From positions 50,668 to 114,667 of the forward strand of contig DASYAD010000472.1 in the NCBI GenBank assembly GCA_036501515.1: 64,000 bases of DNA. The letters run 5' to 3'. Below are positions 40,537-48,208 of the stretch, one piece after another. The translations under genes were made by a program, and so were the position numbers. This DNA is from Trebonia sp036501515. GTDB taxonomy: Bacteria > Actinomycetota > Actinomycetes > Streptosporangiales > Streptosporangiaceae. Position 1 is the stretch's first letter; every line of letters starts with the position of its first letter. The notes below the pieces were generated by a model, which did not search any database, had not been told where the DNA came from, and saw only the letters and a program-made list of their open reading frames with translations.

Positions 40537-41284
40537 CTAACGCAGCCGGACCGCGGCCGACCAGGCAGTACTCGCGGCCAGCGGGGTCGGCGAGCACGGT
40601 CCAGTAGGGCTGGCGCGCGGTCACCGTCGCGCCGAGGGCGGTATGCCGCCGCTCGGCGCCGGCGTCGTCGCAGCCGAAGTCCAGGTGCCCGGTTGTCTGG
40701 TCGGCCGGGTCCGCGCGGCCGCGCCGCTGCAGCAGTACCCGCACCGCCCACCGCGGTAGGCCGGCCAGGTACGCGAAGCCGGGCACCGGGGCCGGCCGCG
40801 TCTCACCGCCGGTCAGCGCCGCCCAGAACGCGCACTCGCGGTCGAATTCGCCCGGTGGCACGTCCAGGCACAGCGTGTCGACCCGGCTGGCCCCGCCGGG
40901 GGTCGTCAGCGGCGGCGGCACGGCGGCTTCACCGTCCCAGCCGACCAGGCAGAACGGGAAGCCGCCGGGGCTTTCCGCGACGACCAGCCCCGCTTCGCGG
41001 TGGCCCGTCCGCGCGCCGGCGGCCGCGGCCAGCTCCGCGGCCGCCGTCAGCGACTCCGCGCCGCCCTCGACATGCAGGTCAAGGTGACAGCCGCCTGCGC
41101 CGTCGCGGACCCGCTGGACCCGCAGGTACGCGTCACCTGACGGCGGCAGCAAGGTCGCGAACTCCCCGTCGGCGCCGCGCGCGGGCGAGCGCCCGTAGCC
41201 GGTCACCGCACGCCAGAAGGTCACCCCCGCGTCGAAACGGTCGGCGGGGAAGTCAAGGAAGACGGTCAGCCAGCGGATGGACAC
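40537..41284 (-). CDS. two-domain VOC (glyoxalase/bleomycin-resistance fold) protein, 3' end uncertain
   Basis: About 249 residues with two VOC domains: WLTVFLDFPADRFDAGVTFWRAVTG near 4-28 and VDTLCLDVPPGEFDRECAFWAALTG near 125-150, each followed by a HLDLHV/HLDFGC metal-ligand strand. GTG 41284 is the family-like start. The strict reading frame does not stop at the natural end (REYCLVGRG); it runs on antisense through phzF to 39605. A stop (40537-40539) lies in the next frame just there, so a one-base shift or a sequence error is likely; the end given assumes it. Function unknown. Confidence 0.65.
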
Positions 41285-41684
41285 CGCCCCAGTGTCCCAC
41301 TGGGACAGGGGCGACGACGGCTCGTCCGCCCCCGCGAGCGGGCTCGTCACGCCCTTCCCGCTCGCCCGCGCCGAAGCCGGGACAGAGACCGGGCCACGGC
41401 GGTGTAACGAAACCGCACAAGCGGGCGCTTAGTACGTATAGCGGAGAAATGCCGCGTACCGCCGCCTAGCGGGCTCCCGGTAGCCGGCGGACGGGGGGCG
41501 CGATGGCAGAGCAGGGGGCCGTGTGTCGCCGCGGGGGTAAAGAGGGACGCGGAAATACGTCATCGCCGGGGCAGAAGCCGGCCGTGTCGGGAAGAATGCA
41601 CGTAAAGCCGGAGCAGGGACGGGTTAGCTCTCCGGCCGCACGGCGGGTACCGCTGGGCAGCGAACTGAACAGGAGGGACCTTTG
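41285..41684. other. 400-nt stretch without a recognisable gene
   Basis: Between the VOC and amidotransferase-like genes. The only signal I can support is AGGAGGGACC at 41671-41680, the ribosome-binding site of the next gene. A 60-codon frame (41503-41685) exists but does not look like a protein. Confidence 0.6.
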
Positions 41685-42449
41685 ATGGGGCGCCCGATCA
41701 TCGGCATCACCAGCGAGCTTGACGCCGCCCGCTGGGGCGACTGGCTCCGGGAGGCCGCGGTCTCGCCCGTCAGCTACATCCGCGCGGTCGAACGCGCGGG
41801 CGGCGCCCCGCTGATCGTCCCGCCTGTGCCGCCGTCCTCGGTGGCGGCCTTTGTCGAGGCACTCGACGGCGTGTTGTTCACCGGCGGCAAAGACGTAGAC
41901 CCGGCCCTGTACGACCAGGAGCGGCTGGACGAGACTGACGAGCCCGACCACCGGCGGGACCGGTTCGAGCTGTCGCTGATGCGCGCCGCACTCGAGGCCG
42001 ACCTGCCCGTACTGGCGGTTGGCCGCGGTCTGCACATCCTCGCCCTCGCCAGGGGCGGCACGCTGACGCAGGACCTGCCGGGCCACCGTCCCGCGCGGGC
42101 CAGGTATACCGCCCACGACGTGATCCTCGGCGAGGACAGCCTCCTCGGCCGGCTGCTCGGCACCCGGGTTCAGGTGCCGGCCGCCCACCACCAGGCCCCC
42201 TACAACCTGGGCGACGGCCTGACGATGACCGGCTGGTCGCCGGACGGCGAGATCACCGAGGCGGTTGAAGTCCCCGGGCGGCGCTTCGCGGTCGGCGTCC
42301 ACTGGCACCCGGAGGAAGGCGACGACCCGCGCCTGCTGGCCGCGTTCGTCGAGGCGGCGGGGGAGTCCCGCCCGGCCCCGCGGCCCGAGGCACCGCAGCA
42401 GCCGCGCAAGCCGGCCGCGGTGAAGCCGAAGGCGGGCGCCCGCCGTTAA
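41685..42449 (+). CDS. gamma-Glu-GABA hydrolase-like class I amidotransferase without its cysteine
   Basis: A 254-residue class I glutamine-amidotransferase fold of the PuuD/peptidase C26 type: RPIIGITSE, LDGVLFTGGKDVDPALY, RDRFELSLMRAAL and VHWHPEEGDDP (His208, Glu210). The nucleophile elbow, normally I-C-R-G, reads V-G-R-G: Gly113 replaces the catalytic cysteine (codon GGC, one base from TGC). Hydrolase activity is therefore unlikely unless another residue serves. ATG 41685 has AGGAGGG upstream; TTG 41682 is possible. The C-terminus is a Lys/Pro/Ala tail. Confidence 0.88.
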   Translation: MGRPIIGITSELDAARWGDWLREAAVSPVSYIRAVERAGGAPLIVPPVPPSSVAAFVEALDGVLFTGGKDVDPALYDQERLDETDEPDHRRDRFELSLMRAALEADLPVLAVGRGLHILALARGGTLTQDLPGHRPARARYTAHDVILGEDSLLGRLLGTRVQVPAAHHQAPYNLGDGLTMTGWSPDGEITEAVEVPGRRFAVGVHWHPEEGDDPRLLAAFVEAAGESRPAPRPEAPQQPRKPAAVKPKAGARR

Positions 42450-42581
42450 GGCCGGCCCGGCTGGCCGGCAACGGCTCGGGGGCCGGTGTCAGCCGGGCCC
42501 GTTGTGACCGCCTGTGCTTGTCGGGGTGTGACCTGTCAGCCGGGATGTGCGGCTAAGGCCCTGATTGCCGGGTGTGCCCGG

Positions 42582-43484
42582 TCACAAGGGCAGGTTGTAG
42601 CCGCTGAACCAGTGGGTGTGCATCCAGTTGACGGTGGCTGTCCAGGCGCCGGTCACCTCGAGCAGGCCGACGGCCACCAGCAGCAGGCCGCCGACGCGGC
42701 TGACCGTCCGCGCGTTGCGCTTGAAGAAGCTCAGCACGTTCACCAGCCGGGTGAACGCGAGGGCGACGATCAGGAACGGGATGCCGAGGCCGAGCCCGTA
42801 GACGAACGCGAGGAACGCGCCGCGGGCCGCCGTGCCCGACTGCAGCGACAGCGTCAGGACGGCGGTCAGGGTCGGGCCGATGCACGGCGTCCACCCGATG
42901 CCGAACAGCACGCCAAGCAGCGGGGCGCCGGCCAGGCCGGCCTTCGGCATCGCCGACGGCTTGAAGATCCGGCCGGCGAACATGAACCGGTCGAACGCGC
43001 CGAAGAACAGCAGGCCGAGCAGGATCGTCACCCCGCCGAGCACCTGCGTGAGCTCGGAGTCGTGCGTTCTGAACAGCTGGCCGAGCCCGCCGACGGCCAG
43101 CCCGGCGACGGAGAACACGGCGGAGAAGCCAACCACGAACAACGCCGTCCCGGCCACCGTCCGGCCGGTGTGCCTGGCCGCGGGCGCGGGCGCCGCGGCC
43201 CGGGCACGGGTCGTCACGCCGCCGACGTCGCCGCCACCGTCCGCGTCGTCTTCGAGCGTGCCGTCGGTCAGCGTCGCCGTGGCCGCCGTGGCCGCCGGTG
43301 CGGCGGTCACGGCCGTGTCCTCGGCGACGGCCGCGTCGGCGCCCGACATCCCGGTGATGTAGGCCAGGTACCCGGGCACCAGCGGCAGGCAGCACGGCGA
43401 CAGGAACGTCACCGCGCCGGCCGCGGCCGCGACGGGGATGGCAAGCAGCAGCGGGCCGGACGACACCAGGCTCATCACGCTCAT
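42582..43484 (-). CDS. ccdA: CcdA/DsbD-type thiol-reductant transporter
   Basis: A 300-residue inner-membrane protein with six to seven helices that passes reductant from cytoplasmic thioredoxin to the outside for cytochrome c assembly or thiol repair. The two conserved cysteines are in TFLSPCCLPLVPGYLAYITG (near residue 30) and GIGWTPCIGPTL (near residue 200). Between helix 1 and 2 is a long Ala/Thr/Asp-rich loop of about 60 residues. ATG 43484 follows GGGAGGCGGG. No cytochrome c assembly genes are adjacent. Confidence 0.88.
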   Translation of the reverse strand: MSVMSLVSSGPLLLAIPVAAAAGAVTFLSPCCLPLVPGYLAYITGMSGADAAVAEDTAVTAAPAATAATATLTDGTLEDDADGGGDVGGVTTRARAAAPAPAARHTGRTVAGTALFVVGFSAVFSVAGLAVGGLGQLFRTHDSELTQVLGGVTILLGLLFFGAFDRFMFAGRIFKPSAMPKAGLAGAPLLGVLFGIGWTPCIGPTLTAVLTLSLQSGTAARGAFLAFVYGLGLGIPFLIVALAFTRLVNVLSFFKRNARTVSRVGGLLLVAVGLLEVTGAWTATVNWMHTHWFSGYNLPL

Positions 43485-43709
43485 CGCGCGCCCGCCTCCC
43501 GCTGCCCGGTCGCTGGCGGCCTCACCGGTGGCGGCACGGCTCCGCTCGGGACTGGCATGCCTCCCAGTATGACCGACATCCTGTAGTAGGTGCGCGCGGG
43601 TCAGCAAGGTCTGGCCTGGGCGGTCACGGTGCCGCCTGCCCGGCCCGCCTGCCCCCGCGCCCGCTCGGCCGGCCGGGATCGGGGCCGGTCAGCGGATATC
43701 CTCACTGCT

Positions 43710-45191
43710 GTGAATCCGGACCCCGCCCGCGTTCCCGAGGCTGCCACTGTCCCGGAGGCTGCCGGCGCGTCTGAGGCCGCTCCCGCCCCCGTGGCCGCCC
43801 GCGCGCCGGGTACACGTCTGCTGCGAGCGGGCGTGATCTCCTTCGCGCTCGTCGTGGTGGCCGGCTGGCTGGTGTTCAACGCCGTCAACGGCGGCCTCAA
43901 CGACGTTGACCTCACCGTCTACCGGGACGGCGGGCTCATCGTCCGGCACGTCGGGCCCTACTACGACCCGAAGGACTGGGCGCCGCTGTACGGGTGGGGC
44001 GGTTACAGCGCGCTCGCACTGAAGTTCACCTACACGCCGTTCGCCGCCATCGCCTTCGCCGTCGTCTCGTTCCTGCCCTGGGGGGCACTGCAGGCGCTTT
44101 CTGTCCTGGGGAACATGGCGGCGCTGGTGGCGGCGCTCTGGTTCACCTTCGGCGGTCTCGGCTACACCGGCCGCAGGACCCGGCTCGGCGCCGTGCTGCT
44201 GGCGGCGGCGGTCACCTTCTGGCTGCAGCCGGTGATCCGCACGATCTACCTGGGCCAGGTCAACCTGGTGCTGATGGCGATGATCATGGGGGACCTGTGC
44301 CAGCCGTCGGCCCGTGCCGACGGCCGGCCCCGCTGGTGGAAGGGCGTGCTCACCGGGGTCGCGGCGGGCGTCAAGCTGGTGCCGCTCATCTTCGTGCCGT
44401 ACCTGCTGATCACCCGCCGGTTCCGGGAGGCGGCGGCGACGGTGGCCGGGTTCGTGGTCACGGTCGCCGCCGGCTTCGCGGTGCTGCCGCACGACTCGTC
44501 GCAGTGGTGGCTGCACGGCATGTTCCTGGCCGACGGGAACAGGACCGGGTTCATGGGCTGGGCCGGCAACCAGTCGCTGCGGGCGGTCGTCACCCGGTTC
44601 GCCGGCTCGGTCGCGGCCGGCCAGGACCCGTGGATCGTCGCGGCGGTACTCGCCCTGGCGCTCGGCATGACCGCCGCCTACCTGCTCGACCGGGGCGGCT
44701 ACCCGGTGCCGGCGCTGCTGGTGACCGCGCTCACCGGGCTGCTGATTTCCCCCGTGAGCTGGGACCACCACTGGGTCTGGATCGCGCTCGCGGTCGCGGT
44801 GACCGGGCATTACGCGCTCGCCGCGACCCGACGGCACGCCCGCCGCACCGCCCGCTGGCTGTGGCTGCTCGGCGGGTTCATGATCGCCGTCTTCGGCTCC
44901 TGGCCGGACGCGCTGTGGGAGAACGCCCGCACCCTCGGCAACCTGTCCCTGGGCTTCCTGTGGGCGCAGCCCAACACCAACCCGGTGCTGTTCGCGACCC
45001 GCGGCGACCAGCCGTCGTACGCCGAGTACCACTGGCACGGCTTCCAGCTGCTCTGGGGCAACGCCTACGTCCTGGCGGGCGTCGTGCTGCTGGCGGTCGC
45101 GCTGTTCATCGGCTTCCGGCTGAGGAAAGGGTCCGCGCGGGCCGGGGTATCCCCGCCTGAGCCCGTCACCGCGGCACTTCCCGCCAGCTGA
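43710..45191 (+). CDS. GT87-family mannosyltransferase-like membrane protein
   Basis: A 493-residue GT-C protein. After a Pro/Glu/Ala repeat tail (EAATVPEAAGASEAA), nine or ten hydrophobic helices follow. The first loop carries NDVDLTVYRDGG with the GT-C aspartate and VGPYYDPKDW; later are VIRTIYLGQVNLVLMAMIM, KGVLTGVAAGVKLVPLIFVPYLL and SPVSWDHHWVW, the DUF2029/GT87 signatures. In relatives the enzyme adds alpha-1,2-mannose from polyprenyl-phosphate-mannose to phosphatidylinositol mannosides. GTG 43710 lies 7 nt after TATCCT (leaderless-like). Confidence 0.85.
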   Translation: MNPDPARVPEAATVPEAAGASEAAPAPVAARAPGTRLLRAGVISFALVVVAGWLVFNAVNGGLNDVDLTVYRDGGLIVRHVGPYYDPKDWAPLYGWGGYSALALKFTYTPFAAIAFAVVSFLPWGALQALSVLGNMAALVAALWFTFGGLGYTGRRTRLGAVLLAAAVTFWLQPVIRTIYLGQVNLVLMAMIMGDLCQPSARADGRPRWWKGVLTGVAAGVKLVPLIFVPYLLITRRFREAAATVAGFVVTVAAGFAVLPHDSSQWWLHGMFLADGNRTGFMGWAGNQSLRAVVTRFAGSVAAGQDPWIVAAVLALALGMTAAYLLDRGGYPVPALLVTALTGLLISPVSWDHHWVWIALAVAVTGHYALAATRRHARRTARWLWLLGGFMIAVFGSWPDALWENARTLGNLSLGFLWAQPNTNPVLFATRGDQPSYAEYHWHGFQLLWGNAYVLAGVVLLAVALFIGFRLRKGSARAGVSPPEPVTAALPAS

Positions 45192-45209
45192 TACCGAACG
45201 GGACCGGCT

Positions 45210-45345
45210 TACCCACCCACCCCCGCCACCCCTCCTGCACCCACCGCCACCGCCGCTGCCTGCACCACCCTTCACCACAGCTTCCGCATTCGCACCACCA
45301 CCCGCACCTGCACCACGCACCCGCACCACCCGCACCTGCACCCCG
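45210..45345 (+). repeat. C/A-rich low-complexity array
   Basis: CACCC, CACCGCC and CCCGCACCTGCAC-type units with almost no G on this strand. First part of the 451-nt stretch 45192-45642 without a gene; the rest holds repeat copies R3 and R4 and the 42-bp palindrome, then about 100 nt with nothing recognisable. Confidence 0.8.
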
Positions 45346-45412
45346 TGTAGTCCGGCCCCCGCGAGCCCGGCTCGACCCGGACTACCCGGTCCCGCTCCGG
45401 CCCGCTGCGCGC

Positions 45413-45428
45413 GATAACAGCAAGAAGC
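45413..45428 (+). repeat. dispersed repeat copy R3
   Basis: GATAACAGCAAGAAGC followed by GGGATG; the hairpin half is missing. Starts exactly 102 nt before copy R4, with the 42-bp palindrome between them. Confidence 0.7.
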
Positions 45429-45445
45429 GGGATGTGGATTGTCTA

Positions 45446-45487
45446 CGTGGATAGTTTTGTACATCCGGATGTACAAAACTATCCACG
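45446..45487. repeat. perfect 42-bp palindrome
   Basis: Every base pairs from the outer CGTGG/CCACG to the central TCCGGA, with no loop. The core is TTTTGTACATCC and its complement and contains two TGTACA hexamers. It is AT-rich for this chromosome. No T-tract follows. It lies 156 nt upstream of the PHP gene and 255 nt after the mannosyltransferase. A large dimeric operator is the simplest reading; a remnant of a mobile element is also possible. Confidence 0.85.
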
Positions 45488-45514
45488 GAAATGTTCTACG
45501 CGAACGCGTGTCGT

Positions 45515-45540
45515 GATAACAGCAAGAAGCGCGGAGCGCT
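45515..45540 (+). repeat. dispersed repeat copy R4 (full length)
   Basis: GATAACAGCAAGAAGC then GCGGAGCGCT. The 3' half folds as AGCGC-GGA-GCGCT. Identical over 26 nt to copy R6. Confidence 0.8.
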
Positions 45541-45642
45541 GCGTTGGACGGGCAGGTGCGGCGTGCCGCTCGCGTCTGCCGTGCCCAGCGCGGCCGCGGG
45601 TCGCTAGCGCCCGCGGGGGCGGCGCGCGCGACAATGGACGGC

Positions 45643-47025
45643 ATGGCGTCGACCAACGAGGAAGTCGCGGCGCTGCTGCGCGAGTACGCCGAGTTGCTCG
45701 GGCTCACCGGCGGTGACCCGTTCCGTGTCCGGACCTACGAGCGGGCCGCCAAAGCTGTCGGCGGCTACCCGGGCGATATCGGCGCGATGCCCGAGGCGGC
45801 GCTGACGAAGATCAGCGCGGTGGGGAAGTCGACCGCCGCCAAGATCGCCGAGATCAGGCGGACGGGGACGTTCGGCGCGCTCGAAGAACTGCGCGCCCAG
45901 GTCCCGGCCGGGGCCGAGGATCTCGCCCGGGTGCCAGGCGTCGGCACCAAGCGCGCGCTGCAGCTTGCCCGTGAGCTCGGCATCACCAGCGTCGCCGAGC
46001 TGGTCGAGGCGGCCCGGGCCGGACGGCTGCGCGGGCTGCCCGGGTTCGGTCCGAAGACCGAGGAGCAGATCTTGCGCGGCGTGGGGGTCGCGGCGAGCGA
46101 CGGCGCGCTGCGCAACGCACTGCGGTCCCTGCCCGACGACGCGAGCGCGGACGATATCGAGGCGGTGCTCGACGCCCAGTTGATAACAGCAACAAGCGCG
46201 GAGCGCGCTGAGCACACAGCACGTCCAGGCCGCGGGCACCAGGCCCTCGTTCGGACCAAAGACCTGCGCGGAGACCTGCACACGCATACGGACCTTACCG
46301 ACGGGATCGTTTCGCTCGAGGGGATGATCGCCGCCGCGCAGGAGCGCGGCTACGCCTACTACGCGGTCACCGACCACGCGCCCAACCTGGTCATGCAGCG
46401 GATGACGACCGAGAAGATGCTGGCACAGCGGGCACGGCTGCGCGCGCTGGCGGAAACGACCCCGATGGCGCTGCTGCACGGCACGGAGCTGAACATCGCC
46501 CCCGACGGCACCGTGGACTGGGACGAGGACTTCCTGACCGGGTTCGACCTCTGCGTCGCGTCGGTCCACTCGAGCTTCGGGCAGGACCGCGCGACGACGA
46601 CCAAACGGTTCCTCGCCGCCGTGCGCAACCCGGCCGTCAACATCATCGGCCACCCGCTGACCCGCAAGGTCGGCCGCCGGCCACCGGTCGACGTCGACCT
46701 GGACGCGCTCTACGCGGCCTGCGCCGACGCCGGCACGGCGCTGGAGATCAACGCGTCACCGGACCGGATGGACCTCCCGCCCCAGTACATCGCGGCCGGC
46801 AAAGAGGCGGGGGTCAAGTTCGCCATCGACAGCGACGCGCACTCGCTCGTCGACCTGACCAACATGCGCTTCGGGGTGGCGTCCGCCCGGTTCGGCGGGC
46901 TGACCGGCGATGACGTGATCAACACGTGGCCACTTGGGCGGCTGGAAGAATTCCTGCGCAAAGGCCGTTCATCCAGTAGGTTACTGGCGAGTAGCATAAG
47001 ACTCGGCCGGGAGATAGGAGCAGCC
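45643..47025 (+). CDS. helix-hairpin-helix plus PHP-domain phosphoesterase (PolX-like, no palm)
   Basis: About 440 residues. Residues 1-165 are helix-hairpin-helix domains as in PolX (DPFRVRTYERAAKAVGGYPG, KISAVGKSTAAKIAEIRRTG, VPGVGTKRALQLARELG). The polymerase-beta palm domain is absent. Residues about 210-440 are a PHP metal site: GDLHTHTDLTDG, VTDHAPN, LHGTELNI, SVHSSF, NIIGHPL and IDSDAHS. Normal relatives end just after INTWPLGRLEEFL; here the frame has no stop and continues into the thiolase gene, whose own start follows. Stops exist just there in another frame (46977-46979). ATG 45634 is an alternative start. Copy R5 of the repeat lies between the two halves. Confidence 0.8.
46182..46207 (+). 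repeat. dispersed repeat copy R5, inside the PHP gene
   Basis: GATAACAGCAACAAGC then GCGGAGCGCG. Here the first G is the third base of a codon (TTG-ATA-ACA), unlike copy R2, so the element is read in a different frame. It sits in the linker between helix-hairpin-helix and PHP domains. Confidence 0.7.
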
Positions 47026-48204
47026 GTGAAGGCGCGAGACGTGGTGTTCGTCGACGGCGTGCGGACGCCGTTCGGCAAGTCGGGACCGAAGGGCATCTAC
47101 GCGGAGACCCGCGCGGACGACCTGATCGTCCGGGTCATCAGGGAACTGCTGCGGCGCAACCCGGGTCTGCCAGGGGACCGGGTGGGCGAGGTCGCGATCG
47201 CGGCCACCACCCAGATCGGCGACCAGGGGCTGACGATCGGCCGGTCCGCCGCGCTCCTCGCCGGGCTGCCGTCGAGCGTGCCCGGCTACGCCATCGACCG
47301 GATGTGCGCGGGCGCGATGACCGCGGTCACCACCGCGGCGGGCGAGGTCGCGCTCGGCGCGGCCGACATCGCGATCGCCGGCGGCGTCGAGCACATGGGG
47401 CACCACCCGATGGGCGAGCAGGTCGACCCCAACCCCCGGTTCGTCTCCGAGCACCTGGTGGACGAGTCGGCGCTGTTCATGGGCATGACCGCGGAGAACC
47501 TGCACGACCGGTTCCCCGCGGTCACCAAGGAGCGCGCAGACGCCTACGCGCTCGGAAGCCAGCGCAAGGTCGCGGCCGCCTACGCGGCGGGCAAGCTCCA
47601 GCCGGGCCTTGTCCCGATGGCGGTCCGCACGAAGGAACTCGGCTGGGGCTGGGCCACCGTGGACGAGCCGCCGCGGCCGGAGACCACCCTGGAGGGCCTG
47701 GTCGCGCTGAAGACGCCGTTCCGGCCGCACGGGCGGGTCACCGCGGGCAACTCCTCCGGCATCAACGACGGCGCGACCGGCTGCGTGATCGCCGCTGAGG
47801 AGGTCGCCGCCGAGCTCGGGCTGAGCGCCAGGATGCGCCTGGTGGACTTCCAGTTCGCCGGCGTGGACCCCGAGGTGATGGGCATCGGCCCGGTCCCCGC
47901 GACCGAGAAGCTGCTCGCCCGCCAGGGGCTCACCATGGACGACATCGGCCTCATCGAGATCAACGAGGCGTTCGCGGTCCAGGTGCTCGCGTTCCTCGAC
48001 CACTTCAAGATCGACGACGCCGACCCGCGGGTGAACCCGTGGGGCGGCGCGATCGCCCTCGGCCACCCGCTCGCGTCATCCGGCGTCCGGCTCATGATCC
48101 AGCTCGCCGCTCAGCTGGCCGAGCACCCCGAGGTCAGGTACGGGCTCACCACGATGTGCGTCGGTATGGGCATGGGCGGCACCGTGCTGTGGGAGAGGAT
48201 CTAG
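47026..48204 (+). CDS. fadA: acetyl-CoA acyltransferase (thiolase)
   Basis: A 392-residue thiolase for the last step of beta-oxidation. Seen: VFVDGVRTPFGKSG start, catalytic cysteine in DRMCAGAMTAV near residue 90, GVEHMGHHPMGE, INEAFAVQVLAF, NPWGGAIALGHPLASSG with the catalytic histidine and CVGMGMGGTVLWE with the second cysteine. GTG 47026 has GGAG 5 nt upstream, so it is translated on its own, although its frame is continuous with the preceding PHP gene. Forms an operon with fadB (4-nt gap). Confidence 0.92.
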   Translation: MKARDVVFVDGVRTPFGKSGPKGIYAETRADDLIVRVIRELLRRNPGLPGDRVGEVAIAATTQIGDQGLTIGRSAALLAGLPSSVPGYAIDRMCAGAMTAVTTAAGEVALGAADIAIAGGVEHMGHHPMGEQVDPNPRFVSEHLVDESALFMGMTAENLHDRFPAVTKERADAYALGSQRKVAAAYAAGKLQPGLVPMAVRTKELGWGWATVDEPPRPETTLEGLVALKTPFRPHGRVTAGNSSGINDGATGCVIAAEEVAAELGLSARMRLVDFQFAGVDPEVMGIGPVPATEKLLARQGLTMDDIGLIEINEAFAVQVLAFLDHFKIDDADPRVNPWGGAIALGHPLASSGVRLMIQLAAQLAEHPEVRYGLTTMCVGMGMGGTVLWERI

Positions 48205-48208
48205 CGAC

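Noticed and set aside
41503..41685. 60-codon frame ending in TGATG at the amidotransferase start
   Set aside because: The overlap looks like coupling, but composition is low in hydrophobic residues, no start signal is present and no domain is seen.
45446..45487. 42-bp palindrome as an intrinsic terminator
   Set aside because: No T-tract follows on either strand, and the nearest upstream stop is 255 nt away.
45413..45540. An insertion sequence or integrative element around the palindrome
   Set aside because: No transposase or recombinase gene and no matching target duplication; at most a non-autonomous remnant.
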